Under the pieces are notes generated by a model. It had not been told where the DNA came from, made no database searches, and worked only from the letters and a program-made list of their open reading frames with translations. A stretch of 64,000 nt of DNA from Buchnera aphidicola (Sitobion avenae) (lineage in GTDB: Bacteria; Pseudomonadota; Gammaproteobacteria; Enterobacterales; Enterobacteriaceae), in NCBI RefSeq assembly GCF_005082585.1, contig NZ_CP034855.1, forward strand, positions 124,001 through 188,000, in the 5' to 3' direction. Position 1 is the first letter of the stretch. Each line of letters begins with the position of its first letter. Shown in pieces: positions 1 to 8,209 of the stretch. A program made the translations under genes and the position numbers.

Positions 1-571
1 AATCAAATTTGGTAAAACAGAATCAGGAACTATATGGTTAGATGAAAAAAAAACTAGTCCTTATAAATTTTATCAGTTTTGGATGAATATAGAAGATTCT
101 AATGTTTATTATTTTTTAAAAATATTTACTTTTATAAGTATGGAAGAAATTAAAAGAAGAGAACAAAATAAACATCTTCAAAATCAAATTGTTAATGATA
201 AGTCTTTTCTTGCAAAAAACATTACTTGTTTAGTACATGGAAAAGAACAATTACTAGCAGTCGAAAGAATTACAGAGTTTCTGTTTTTAAGAAACATTAC
301 TCAAATTAAAGAATCTGATTTTCAACAATTAAAACAAGATGGTATACCGTTTATTATAGTGAATAATATAAAAGATTTGCAGGAAGCATTAGTATTAACT
401 TCATTAGCAAAATCTCGAACTCAAGCTAAAAATATGATAATTTCAAATTCTATATCTATTAATACCAAAAAAATAGGAAAAAATCATATTTTTAATGATC
501 AAGATAAATTATTTGGAAAATTTACTTTATTATCTAGAGGTAAAAAAAATCATTCTTTATTATGTTGGTGA
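1..571 (+). CDS. tyrS: Tyrosyl-tRNA synthetase, C-terminal part (5' end outside window)
   Basis: Charges tRNA-Tyr with tyrosine in the cytoplasm. The reading frame is open from base 2 and begins inside the catalytic domain at KFGKT, the TyrRS version of the KMSKS ATP-binding loop, followed by the WLD...TSPYKFYQFW segment typical of bacterial TyrRS. The rest is the linker and the S4-like C-terminal tRNA-binding domain (SLAKSRTQAKNMI, then LFGKFTLLSRGKKN), ending in the LLCW tail that matches the LICW tail of E. coli TyrS. About the last 190 residues are present. An internal ATG at 83 is not the true start. It converges on sufA with only 7 bp between the stop codons. Confidence 0.96.
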   Translation, partial: IKFGKTESGTIWLDEKKTSPYKFYQFWMNIEDSNVYYFLKIFTFISMEEIKRREQNKHLQNQIVNDKSFLAKNITCLVHGKEQLLAVERITEFLFLRNITQIKESDFQQLKQDGIPFIIVNNIKDLQEALVLTSLAKSRTQAKNMIISNSISINTKKIGKNHIFNDQDKLFGKFTLLSRGKKNHSLLCW

Positions 572-578
572 GTTTTTT

Positions 579-971
579 TTAATCAATAGAAAAACTCTCA
601 CCACAACCACAAAATTTTTCTAGTTTAGAATTATAAAATTTAAATATTTTATTAATATTACTTTTCACAAAATCTATTTTAACACCTTCTAAAAAAGGTG
701 CGTCTTTATATAAAACATATATAAGAATACTTTTGTAAAAAAAACTAATTTCTTTGTCATTTTTTTCTTTTTTTAATTCCGAAGTTTTTACTAATTTCAT
801 GGTGTAGCGAAATCCTGCACATCCTGATTTTTTTATGCTAAGTCTTATTCCTATATTATCAGGATTTAAATTAATTAAAAATAAAATTTGTTTTATAGCA
901 TCTTCAGTGATTGAAATACCTGTCCATTTATTTTTATTTGGCAAATAAGTGTTAATTTTATCTCTATTCAT
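579..971 (-). CDS. sufA: A-type iron-sulfur carrier protein SufA
   Basis: Small HesB/IscA-family protein of 130 residues that carries Fe-S clusters from the SUF scaffold to apoproteins. All three ligand cysteines are visible: one in SGCAGFRYTM (about residue 50) and two in the C-terminal CGCGESFSID. The CGCGES tail and the preceding KIFKFYNSK segment resemble SufA (E. coli NQIFKFHNPK...CGCGESFGV) more than IscA or ErpA. A Lys-rich insertion (about residues 63-75) is longer than in E. coli. Neighbours ydiK and aroH match the E. coli 38-minute region, where sufA also lies, but no other suf genes are in this window. Complex I and IspH encoded nearby are plausible cluster recipients (inference). 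Confidence 0.9.
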   Translation of the reverse strand: MNRDKINTYLPNKNKWTGISITEDAIKQILFLINLNPDNIGIRLSIKKSGCAGFRYTMKLVKTSELKKEKNDKEISFFYKSILIYVLYKDAPFLEGVKIDFVKSNINKIFKFYNSKLEKFCGCGESFSID

Positions 972-1207
972 GATGTTCTCTTTTTAAATTGTATTTTCAT
1001 AGAAACAAAAAAAATTAGTAGAATATACTTTTATTATAAATAAGTCTTTATACTTTAAACAATATTATTGTTTATTAATTATTTTTATAAATTTTGATGT
1101 TATAATTATTTTGTTTTTCTTTAGAAGAAAAAAATTTTTTTTATAAAATGACATTAATTTTACAATAAATTATTTATAATATAAAAATATTGAGGTATAA
1201 CAATTAT

Positions 1208-2302
1208 ATGCAAGATCCAAAAGACAAGATAGATTTATCACAATCTATTTTATCACTGATATTTGTTATTGCTATGGGTGTAATAAGTTTTTTAGTCATT
1301 CATCCATTTATATTAGGATTTTCTTGGGCTAGTATGATTGTTATTGCCACTTGGCCTCTTATGTTAAAAATACAAAAAATTTTAGGTGGAAAACGTTCTC
1401 TCGCCGTAATAATCATGATTGTAATTTTACTTCTTTTATTTATTATTCCAGTGTTTTTTTTAGTAAATAGCTTAATTGCAACAAGTATACCTCTTATTCA
1501 TTGGTTTAGTTCAAATACTCTAGAGTTTCCAGCATTAGCTTGGTTACAAGATATTCCTCTTATTGGTAAAAAGATATTTATTAGTTATCAAGAATTATTA
1601 GATAGTGATGGAGGTGAATTAATTCGTCAAGTAAGACCTTATATGGGACGAACAACTGAGTTTTTTATAATGCAAGCTAAAAATTGCGGATTATTTATTA
1701 TGCATTTAACATTAATGCTCTTTTTTAGTGCTTTATTATATTGGAACGGTGAAAAAATTAGTATTACTATTCGTCATTTTGCACTCCGACTTAGCAAAAA
1801 AAATGGTGATGCTATTATTTTACTAGCAACTCAATCGGTTAGAGCTGTAGCATTAGGAGTTGCGGTAACTGCTTTAATTCAAGCTTTATTATCTGGTATA
1901 GGATTATTAATTTCAGGTGTTCCGTATTGGGCATTATTAATGATAATAATGTTTTTTTCTTGTTTAATACAATTAGGACCATTACCTATTTTAATACCTT
2001 CAATTGCATGGCTTTATTGGCATAATAATACCACTTGGGGTACAATGTTATTAATTTGGAGTTGTCTCGTATTTATACTTGATCATATACTTAGACCATT
2101 TTTTATACGCATGGGAGCTAATTTACCTATTTTATTAATTCTATCTGGAGTAATTGGTGGTTTATTAGCATTTGGAATGATTGGTTTGTTTATTGGTCCA
2201 GTTGTATTAGTGATATTTTATCGTTTAATAATATCATGGATGTACGGAATTTCAATTGCATCTTTTTTAGAAGATACATCATTTAAAAAAAAAATTAATT
2301 AA
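1208..2302 (+). CDS. ydiK: AI-2E transporter family (UPF0118) inner-membrane protein YdiK
   Basis: Polytopic inner-membrane protein of 364 residues, strongly similar along its whole length to E. coli YdiK; matching segments include VIATWPLML, FSALLYW, ISGVPYWALL, LGPLPILIPSIAWLYW and LILSGVIGGLLAFGMIGLFIGP. About eight hydrophobic segments are visible, with the family's soluble stretch between about residues 85 and 165. The substrate is unknown; the family is named after a proposed autoinducer-2 exporter, but that role is not established here. The chosen ATG at 1208 has GAGG 12 nt upstream; a TTG at 1190 in the same frame overlaps that site and is unlikely to be the start. It stands alone, followed by a 345-bp gap. 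Confidence 0.92.
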   Translation: MQDPKDKIDLSQSILSLIFVIAMGVISFLVIHPFILGFSWASMIVIATWPLMLKIQKILGGKRSLAVIIMIVILLLLFIIPVFFLVNSLIATSIPLIHWFSSNTLEFPALAWLQDIPLIGKKIFISYQELLDSDGGELIRQVRPYMGRTTEFFIMQAKNCGLFIMHLTLMLFFSALLYWNGEKISITIRHFALRLSKKNGDAIILLATQSVRAVALGVAVTALIQALLSGIGLLISGVPYWALLMIIMFFSCLIQLGPLPILIPSIAWLYWHNNTTWGTMLLIWSCLVFILDHILRPFFIRMGANLPILLILSGVIGGLLAFGMIGLFIGPVVLVIFYRLIISWMYGISIASFLEDTSFKKKIN

Positions 2303-2647
2303 CATTAAGATAATAGATAAAATAAATACTTTTAATTAAATATAATCTAAATTATGATAATATATAAAAGATAATTTAGTTATATCTAATAATTACTAAA
2401 CAGAAAACTGATCATATTATATGACGATATTTTTTTAGATTTGATTTTCATTTTTTTCTTATTTAAAACTTCTGTCATATTGTTTGAAGTATACTATTAA
2501 AAATTCTTCTCCCTAATATTATGAAATTTTTTCTATTAAGTATTTTAAAAAAACTATTAGAAATGAGACTATTACTGGTTAGTTTTTCGTAATTTTTATG
2601 AAATCCTAATATTTCTTCCAGAATAACAAACTCATTTAGAGAACAAA
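2303..2647. other. Intergenic region upstream of aroH, no gene seen
   Basis: AT-rich spacer of 345 bp between ydiK and aroH. I see no ORF with recognisable similarity on either strand. A TATACT hexamer at 2490-2495 could be a -10 element, but no convincing -35 hexamer lies at the right distance. I do not see a TrpR operator like the one that controls E. coli aroH. Confidence 0.5.
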
Positions 2648-3694
2648 ATGAAAAAAACAGATGAACTACGTACAATACGAATTGATCCTTTAATAACTCC
2701 ATCGGAATTAGCAAGACAATATGCGATTACTTCAGACATTATGGATACTGTTATCGCAACAAGACAAAATATTGCTCGTATTATGACTGGACAAGATTTG
2801 CGATTACTTGTTGTAATAGGTCCATGTTCAGTACATGATCCTATTGCTGCAGTAGAATACGCACATCGACTATATGAATTGCGAGTAAAATACAAAGATC
2901 GTCTTGAAATTATAATGCGTACGTATTTTGAAAAACCAAGAACAGTTGTTGGATGGAAAGGGTTAATTTCAGATCCGGATTTAAATGGAAGTTTTCGAGT
3001 AAATCATGGATTAGCTGTAGCACGTAAATTATTATTAGATATCAATGCATTAGGAATGCCCGCGGCAACAGAATTTCTTGATATGGTTATAGGACAATTT
3101 ATTGCAGATTTAATCAGTTGGGGTGCTATTGGAGCAAGAACAACTGAAAGCCAAATTCATAGAGAAATGGCTTCTGCACTTTCTTGTCCTGTAGGTTTTA
3201 AAAATGGAACTGATGGCAATATACGAATTGCAATTGATGCTATTCGTGCAACTAGAGTTCGACATTTGTTTTTAGCACCTAATAAAGATGGACAAATGAC
3301 TATTAATCATACTAGTGGAAATCCATATGGACATATAATTATGCGAGGTGGTCGATCTCCTAATTATCATTCTAATGATGTCGATTTAGCAGTAAAACAT
3401 TTACGCGAGTTTGATTTATCAGAGCATTTAATGATTGATTTTAGTCATGGTAATTGCTTGAAAGAGCATCTTCGCCAAAAAAATGTTTCTAAATCTGTTT
3501 CACATCAAATTTCTCATGGTTCTAAAGCTATATTTGGTGTTATGATTGAAAGCTTTTTAGAAGAAGGTTTTCAAACAGTAGTTAATAATCAACCATTAAT
3601 ATATGGTAAATCGATTACTGATGCTTGTTTAAACTGGAAAGACAGCACTTTAATTATTAAACAATTAGCAGATGCTGTGGACTCTCGTTTTTAA
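2648..3694 (+). CDS. aroH: 3-deoxy-D-arabino-heptulosonate-7-phosphate synthase, AroH type
   Basis: Condenses phosphoenolpyruvate with erythrose-4-phosphate in the first step of the shikimate pathway, giving Phe, Tyr and Trp. It has 348 residues, exactly the length of E. coli AroH, and is highly similar throughout: VIGPCSVHDP, MRTYFEKPRTVVGWKGL, GAIGARTTESQIHREMAS, SGNPYGHIIMRGG and the DFSHGNC metal site. The family resemblance is to the Trp-sensitive isozyme rather than AroF or AroG. As I recall, E. coli feedback-resistance changes map near Val147, Gly149 and Ala177; these are unchanged here, though the residue between the first two is Ile instead of Thr. No paralogue is in the window. Confidence 0.95.
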   Translation: MKKTDELRTIRIDPLITPSELARQYAITSDIMDTVIATRQNIARIMTGQDLRLLVVIGPCSVHDPIAAVEYAHRLYELRVKYKDRLEIIMRTYFEKPRTVVGWKGLISDPDLNGSFRVNHGLAVARKLLLDINALGMPAATEFLDMVIGQFIADLISWGAIGARTTESQIHREMASALSCPVGFKNGTDGNIRIAIDAIRATRVRHLFLAPNKDGQMTINHTSGNPYGHIIMRGGRSPNYHSNDVDLAVKHLREFDLSEHLMIDFSHGNCLKEHLRQKNVSKSVSHQISHGSKAIFGVMIESFLEEGFQTVVNNQPLIYGKSITDACLNWKDSTLIIKQLADAVDSRF

Positions 3695-3699
3695 TCCAT

Positions 3700-3728
3700 A
3701 TGCTAGTCAAAAAAATTTTGACTAGCAT
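3700..3728 (+). terminator. Perfect 13-bp inverted repeat after aroH
   Basis: A perfect stem of ATGCTAGTCAAAA paired with TTTTGACTAGCAT around a 3-base A loop starts 5 bp after the aroH stop codon. The run of T after the stem is weak, so it may be an imperfect Rho-independent terminator or an mRNA 3'-end stabiliser. Confidence 0.7.
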
Positions 3729-3857
3729 CTTGTGATTAATTTTAAAATATTTTGATATACAATATATATTTTATCCATATAAAAAATTCTACATAAAAAA
3801 TTAAAAAATTTTTTTATCAAAAATAAATAACTCATATTTTTAATTAAGGACTTGAGA

Positions 3858-5786
3858 ATGCCTGTAATAAGATTTTGTGATGGAAGTCAGCAGGTGTATA
3901 ATCGTACTGTTTCATTGATGGAGATTATTAAAACTAAAAAACCTAGTATTATCAAATCTCTTGTTGCAATTTCTGTTAATAGTCATTTTTCAAATTTAAA
4001 TACTGTAATTAAAGAAGATTCTTTTATAGAACTGATTAATCAAAAAGATCATAAAACATTGAGTCTTATCCGATATTCTTGTGCTCAACTATTAAGTTAT
4101 GCTATAAAAAATACATGGCCTTTTTCACAAATTGTCACAAGTAATATTACAGATAATGGCTTTTATTGCGATATAGATTTTGAAACAAAAATTTCAGAAA
4201 AAGATCTTGTTTTATTAGAAAATAATATGAAAATTCTCGTAAAAAAAGAATACGATATTTTAAATAAATTAGTTTCTCATATTGAAGCGATAAAAATATT
4301 TGAACAATTTTTTGAAAAATATAAAATATCTTTAATTAATGAAAAAATTAATTGTCAACAGAAAATTTCTTTATATTATCATGAAAACCATGTAGATATT
4401 GATATAGGAATGCAAGTTTTTAATATAAAATTTTGCAAATACTTTAAATTACAGAGAATTGGAGGTGTTTATTGGAAGGGTGATAAAAAAAACAAAATGT
4501 TACAGCGTATTTATGGTACTGCTTGGTCAAATAAGAAAGAATTAGATAAACATTTAAATTATTCAAATGAATTAAAAAAAAGAGATCATAGAAAAATTGG
4601 AAAATTTCTTCAATTATATCATATGCAAGAAGAATCTCCAGGTATGATTTTTTGGCATAATAAAGGTTGGATTATTTTTAATGAATTGCAAAATTTCGTT
4701 CGTGTAAAACTGAAAGAATACAAATATAAAGAAGTTAAAACACCATTATTAATAGATAAGTTGATATGGAAAAAAAGTGGACATTGGGATAATTATAAAA
4801 ATGCTATTTTCACTACATTGTCAGAAAATCGAGAATATTGTATTAAACCTATGAATTGTCCTGGACATGTACAAATTTTTAATAGCGAATTAAAATCTTA
4901 TCGAGATCTACCTATTCGTATGGCAGAATTTGGAAGTTGTCATCGTAATGAACCTTCAGGATCTTTGCATGGTTTAATGCGAGTTCGTAACTTTACTCAA
5001 GATGATGCTCATATATTTTGTACTAGAGAACAAGTGCGTTCTGAAATTAACGATTGTATTAAAATGATATATGATTTGTACAGTACTTTTAATTTTAAAA
5101 AAATATTAGTTAAATTGTCTACTCGTCCAGAAAAACGTATTGGTACAGATGCGTTATGGGATGAATCAGAACAAGATTTATCTGATATGTTGTTAGAAAA
5201 TCATTTATCATTTGAATATCAATTGGGAGAAGGTGCTTTTTACGGACCTAAGATTGAGTTTGTTTTACAGGATTCTTTAGATCGAAATTGGCAATGTGGA
5301 ACGATTCAACTTGATTTTTATTTACCATTACGTTTAAGTTCATTTTATATTAATGAGAATAATGAACGTAAAGTACCTATAATTATTCATCGGGCTATAT
5401 TAGGTTCATTAGAACGATTTATTGGCATATTAATTGAAGAATGTTCAGGTAATTTACCAACATGGTTATCTCCAATACAAGTCGTAATAATGAACATTAC
5501 GGATGTTAGTACAGATTATGTTAAACAATTATTTAAAAAATTTTCTCAAATTAATGTTCGCACAGAATCTGATTTAAGAAATGAAAAAATAGGTTTTAAA
5601 ATTCGAGAACATGTACTGCGTCGAATTCCTTATATGCTCATTTGTGGTGAAAAAGAAATGCATTCTAAAAAAATATCTGTTCGTACTAGAAGTGGTTATA
5701 ATTTTGGAATGATTGATGTTGATATTTTTATTGAAAAGTTGCAACAAGAAATTATTACTCGCAGCTTTTATCAAATGGAGGAATAA
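3858..5786 (+). CDS. thrS: Threonyl-tRNA synthetase with degenerate editing site
   Basis: Charges tRNA-Thr with threonine; 642 residues, the same length as E. coli ThrRS. Domain order is TGS (1-60), N2 editing domain (about 61-225), class II catalytic core (about 240-535) and anticodon-binding domain (about 535-642). The core is intact: motif 2 in FGSCHRNEPSGSLHGLMRVR, motif 3 in HRAILGSLERF, and the zinc-site MNCPGH. The N2 editing site is not: E. coli His73, His77, Cys182 and His186 are Tyr73, Gln77, Asp182 and Gln186 here, at identical numbering. The ATG at 3858 follows a GGA element; a TTG two codons earlier is a poorer start. It leads the translation block with infC 3 bp downstream. Confidence 0.96.
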   Translation: MPVIRFCDGSQQVYNRTVSLMEIIKTKKPSIIKSLVAISVNSHFSNLNTVIKEDSFIELINQKDHKTLSLIRYSCAQLLSYAIKNTWPFSQIVTSNITDNGFYCDIDFETKISEKDLVLLENNMKILVKKEYDILNKLVSHIEAIKIFEQFFEKYKISLINEKINCQQKISLYYHENHVDIDIGMQVFNIKFCKYFKLQRIGGVYWKGDKKNKMLQRIYGTAWSNKKELDKHLNYSNELKKRDHRKIGKFLQLYHMQEESPGMIFWHNKGWIIFNELQNFVRVKLKEYKYKEVKTPLLIDKLIWKKSGHWDNYKNAIFTTLSENREYCIKPMNCPGHVQIFNSELKSYRDLPIRMAEFGSCHRNEPSGSLHGLMRVRNFTQDDAHIFCTREQVRSEINDCIKMIYDLYSTFNFKKILVKLSTRPEKRIGTDALWDESEQDLSDMLLENHLSFEYQLGEGAFYGPKIEFVLQDSLDRNWQCGTIQLDFYLPLRLSSFYINENNERKVPIIIHRAILGSLERFIGILIEECSGNLPTWLSPIQVVIMNITDVSTDYVKQLFKKFSQINVRTESDLRNEKIGFKIREHVLRRIPYMLICGEKEMHSKKISVRTRSGYNFGMIDVDIFIEKLQQEIITRSFYQMEE

Positions 5787-5789
5787 AGT

Positions 5790-6329
5790 ATTAAAGGTGG
5801 AAAAAGAATTCAATTAACACGTCCTAATCGGATTAATAGTGAGATACGTGCTGTCAAAGTGCGTCTTACAGGTGTTGAAGGTAATCAAATTGGTATAGTT
5901 AGTTTGCGTGAGGCTTTAGAAAAATCTGAAGAATTAGGTTTAGATTTAGTTGAAATTAGTCCAAATGCTGAACCTCCGGTTTGTCGTATTATGGATTATG
6001 GCAAATTTCTTTATGAAAAAAGTAAATCGTCTAAAGAACAGAAAAAAAAACAAAAAATAATTCATATAAAAGAAATAAAATTTCGTCCTGGTACTGATGA
6101 AAGTGATTACCAAGTTAAATTGCGCAATTTAATACGTTTTTTAGAAGATGGTGATAAAGCTAAAATTACTCTACGATTTAGAGGCCGAGAAATGGCACAT
6201 CAAAAAATCGGTGTTAATGTATTAAATAGAGTAAAAAATGATTTAATTGAATTAGCAACTGTGGAATCTTTTCCATCTAAAATTGAAGGTCGTCAAATGA
6301 TCATGATTTTAGCACCAAAGAAGAAATAG
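5790..6329 (+). CDS. infC: Translation initiation factor IF-3 (ATT start)
   Basis: Binds the 30S subunit and discriminates initiator tRNA and start codons. From the ATT at 5790 the protein is 179 residues and begins [20 protein letters not shown], matching the E. coli N-terminus; starting at the first ATG-like codon further in would cut off the conserved NRIN segment. GGAGG lies 8 nt before the ATT. The N-domain ([20 protein letters not shown]), Lys-rich linker (SKEQKKKQK) and C-domain ([24 protein letters not shown]) are complete. The AUU start is known in E. coli to let IF3 repress its own translation, so that circuit is probably kept. Confidence 0.96.
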   Translation: MKGGKRIQLTRPNRINSEIRAVKVRLTGVEGNQIGIVSLREALEKSEELGLDLVEISPNAEPPVCRIMDYGKFLYEKSKSSKEQKKKQKIIHIKEIKFRPGTDESDYQVKLRNLIRFLEDGDKAKITLRFRGREMAHQKIGVNVLNRVKNDLIELATVESFPSKIEGRQMIMILAPKKK

Positions 6330-6417
6330 TGATTTTGATTAGATTTTTTTCAAATCAATATATGAATTATTTGAATAATTTGTCATATCTTTTTTTATAA
6401 TTTAAATGAAACAGTTT

Positions 6418-6615
6418 ATGCCGAAAATTAAAACTTTAAAAAGTGCAGCTAAACGTTTTAAAAAAACTGCATCTGGTAAATTTAAACGTAAACAAGCAAA
6501 TTTACGTCATATTTTAACGAAAAAAACAACAACTAAAAAACGTCATCTTCGTCCTAAGATTATAGTATCTAAAGGAGATATAGATAGAGTTAAATCTTTT
6601 TTACCATATGCGTAA
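6418..6615 (+). CDS. rpmI: 50S ribosomal protein L35
   Basis: Basic ribosomal protein of 65 residues, the standard bacterial L35 length from the MPKIKT start at 6418. An in-frame ATG four codons upstream (6406) is less likely because the family always begins MPKIKT. Diagnostic segments are [22 protein letters not shown] and KKRHLRPK. It sits between infC and rplT as in E. coli, where L20 represses rpmI-rplT translation. The 88-bp gap after infC contains a 7-bp palindrome (AATTATT, AATAATT), but I could not confirm a conserved L20 operator. No strong Shine-Dalgarno sequence is visible. Confidence 0.95.
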   Translation: MPKIKTLKSAAKRFKKTASGKFKRKQANLRHILTKKTTTKKRHLRPKIIVSKGDIDRVKSFLPYA

Positions 6616-6658
6616 ATTAACTTATTTTGTGAAGATTTTTACGAATAGGAGAGCATAA

Positions 6659-7015
6659 ATGGCTCGTGTAAAACGTGGGGTAATCGCTCACGCTCGTCAC
6701 AAAAAAATCTTAAAACAAGCAAAAGGTTACTATGGAGCTCGTTCGCGTATTTATAGAGTTGCGTGTCAAGCAGTAATTAAGGCTGGTCAGTATGCTTATC
6801 GTGATAGACGACAACGAAAACGACAATTTCGTCAATTATGGATCTCGCGTATAAATGCTGCTGTTCGTCAAAGTCAAATTTCTTATAGTAATTTTATGTT
6901 TGGTTTAAAAAAAGCTTCAATTAATATTGATCGTAAAATACTTTCTGATATTGCTATATTTGATATCTTTTCATTTAATAAGTTGGTAGAAAAAGCAAAA
7001 GAAGCATTATTATAA
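6659..7015 (+). CDS. rplT: 50S ribosomal protein L20
   Basis: Assembly-initiating 23S rRNA-binding protein of 118 residues, the usual length. The N-terminal [20 protein letters not shown], the [15 protein letters not shown] segment and the [12 protein letters not shown] helix are characteristic. AGGAG lies 6 nt upstream of the ATG at 6659. In E. coli L20 also acts as translational repressor of its own operon; the gene order infC-rpmI-rplT needed for that is preserved. Confidence 0.96.
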   Translation: MARVKRGVIAHARHKKILKQAKGYYGARSRIYRVACQAVIKAGQYAYRDRRQRKRQFRQLWISRINAAVRQSQISYSNFMFGLKKASINIDRKILSDIAIFDIFSFNKLVEKAKEALL

Positions 7016-7036
7016 ATATTAAATTTTAATACATAA

Positions 7037-7058
7037 GAGGGGGAAATTTATCTCCCTC
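7037..7058 (+). terminator. GC-rich hairpin after rplT
   Basis: GAGGGGGA pairs with TCTCCCTC (one G-T wobble) around a 6-nt AT loop. It is one of the most GC-rich hairpins in this AT-rich window and starts 21 bp after the rplT stop. No T tract follows, so it may be a stabilising 3' end or a weak terminator for infC-rpmI-rplT. Confidence 0.6.
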
Positions 7059-7096
7059 CATTAAAAAAAATTAATAATATTTAATATAGAATTTTT

Positions 7097-7195
7097 ATGT
7101 ATTTTAATTTTAGACATTTTAGTCTAAAGAAAAATAAGCTTCCTTTATGGAAGCTTTTTAATGTTTTAAATATACTCTTAAACATAATAAAATAA
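7097..7195 (+). promoter_or_regulatory. pheM: Candidate pheM-like leader peptide and attenuator upstream of pheS
   Basis: A 32-codon ORF starts at ATG 7097 with MYFNFRHFSLKK, carrying four Phe/Tyr among its first eight residues, in the position where E. coli has the Phe-rich leader PheM. Two hairpins follow: TTTAGAC/GTCTAAA (7109-7115, 7122-7128), overlapping the Phe codons, and AAGCTTCC/GGAAGCTT (7136-7143, 7149-7156) followed by T residues, a terminator-like stem. TAAAG (7125-7129) can pair with CTTTA (7143-7147) as a weak alternative. Unlike E. coli, the ORF reads through the terminator and ends 15 bp before pheS. There is no obvious Shine-Dalgarno sequence, so it may be a decaying attenuator. 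Confidence 0.45.
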
Positions 7196-7210
7196 AAAAA
7201 AGCATACAAA

Positions 7211-8200
7211 ATGTTAAATTTAAATGAATTATTTAAAGTTATTAAAATAGATGTAAAAAATTCAAAAACAATAGAGGAACTAGACCAAATTCGTATTAAA
7301 TATTTAGGTAAAAAGGGTATTTTAACTTCTTGTGCAAAGAATTTAAAAAATTTTTCTATTGAAGAAAAAAAGAAATACAGTATTATTACAAATAAAAAAA
7401 AACAAGAAATTATTAGTGAAATTAATAAAAAAAAACAAAAATTAATTTTATCTATTTTAGAACAGCGTATTAAAGAAGAAACTATTGATATATCTTTGCC
7501 TGGGCGTCGTATTGAACGTGGTTGTTTTCATCCTATAACACATACTATTAATCACATAAAAAATTTTTTTTTAAAATTAGGTTTTCAATCAATCAATAGT
7601 CCTGAAATAGAAGATGAATATCATAATTTTAATGCTTTAAATATTTCTAAAAATCATCCGGCTCGAGATAGTCATGATACTTTTTGGTTTGATAATAATA
7701 GATTATTAAGAACTCAAACTTCCAGCATGCAAATTCGTATCATGAAAAAAGAAAAACCTCCAATGAGATTTATTTTTCCCGGAAAAGTATACCGTAATGA
7801 TTATGATATTACACATACACCTATGTTTCATCAAATTGAAGGTTTAATAGTTGATAAAAACATTAATTTTTCTAATTTAAAATGGATTATATATAATTTT
7901 TTATATGACTTTTTTGGGAAAGAAGTTTCTATTAAATTTCGTCCATCATATTTTCCTTTCACCGTGCTTTCTGCAGAAGTGGATATTTTTAATGATCACG
8001 GAAAGCCTTTAGAAATATTAGGATGTGGAATGGTGCATCCTAACGTTTTAAAAAATGTTAATATTGATTCTAGTATATATTCAGCTTGTGCTTTTGGAAT
8101 AGGTATTGAAAGAATTACAATGTTACGTTATGGAATATCTGATTTGCGATCTTTTTTTGAAAATGACATAAGATTTTTAAATCAATTTAAATATAATTAG
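7211..8200 (+). CDS. pheS: Phenylalanyl-tRNA synthetase alpha subunit
   Basis: Catalytic subunit of the alpha2-beta2 PheRS; 329 residues, close to the 327 of E. coli. An N-terminal coiled-coil (about residues 1-90, Lys-rich) precedes the class II core: LPGRRIERGCFHPI, FRPSYFPFT, and the conserved SLRS-like end GISDLRSFFENDIRFLNQF. The HDTFWF, RTQTSSMQIR and RNDYDITHTPMFHQIEG segments form motif 2 and the Phe/ATP pocket. It is translated from ATG 7211 behind the candidate attenuator and is followed 9 bp later by pheT, consistent with co-expression in a 1:1 ratio. Confidence 0.96.
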   Translation: MLNLNELFKVIKIDVKNSKTIEELDQIRIKYLGKKGILTSCAKNLKNFSIEEKKKYSIITNKKKQEIISEINKKKQKLILSILEQRIKEETIDISLPGRRIERGCFHPITHTINHIKNFFLKLGFQSINSPEIEDEYHNFNALNISKNHPARDSHDTFWFDNNRLLRTQTSSMQIRIMKKEKPPMRFIFPGKVYRNDYDITHTPMFHQIEGLIVDKNINFSNLKWIIYNFLYDFFGKEVSIKFRPSYFPFTVLSAEVDIFNDHGKPLEILGCGMVHPNVLKNVNIDSSIYSACAFGIGIERITMLRYGISDLRSFFENDIRFLNQFKYN

Positions 8201-8209
8201 CGAGATAAA

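Noticed and set aside
1190-1208. Upstream TTG start for ydiK
   Set aside because: The TTG overlaps the only Shine-Dalgarno-like GAGG; the ATG at 1208 fits the family N-terminus better.
3771-3785. TTATCCATA, resembling a DnaA box
   Set aside because: A single copy with a mismatch, no clustered boxes or AT-unwinding arrangement, and not near dnaA or gidA; no support for an origin.
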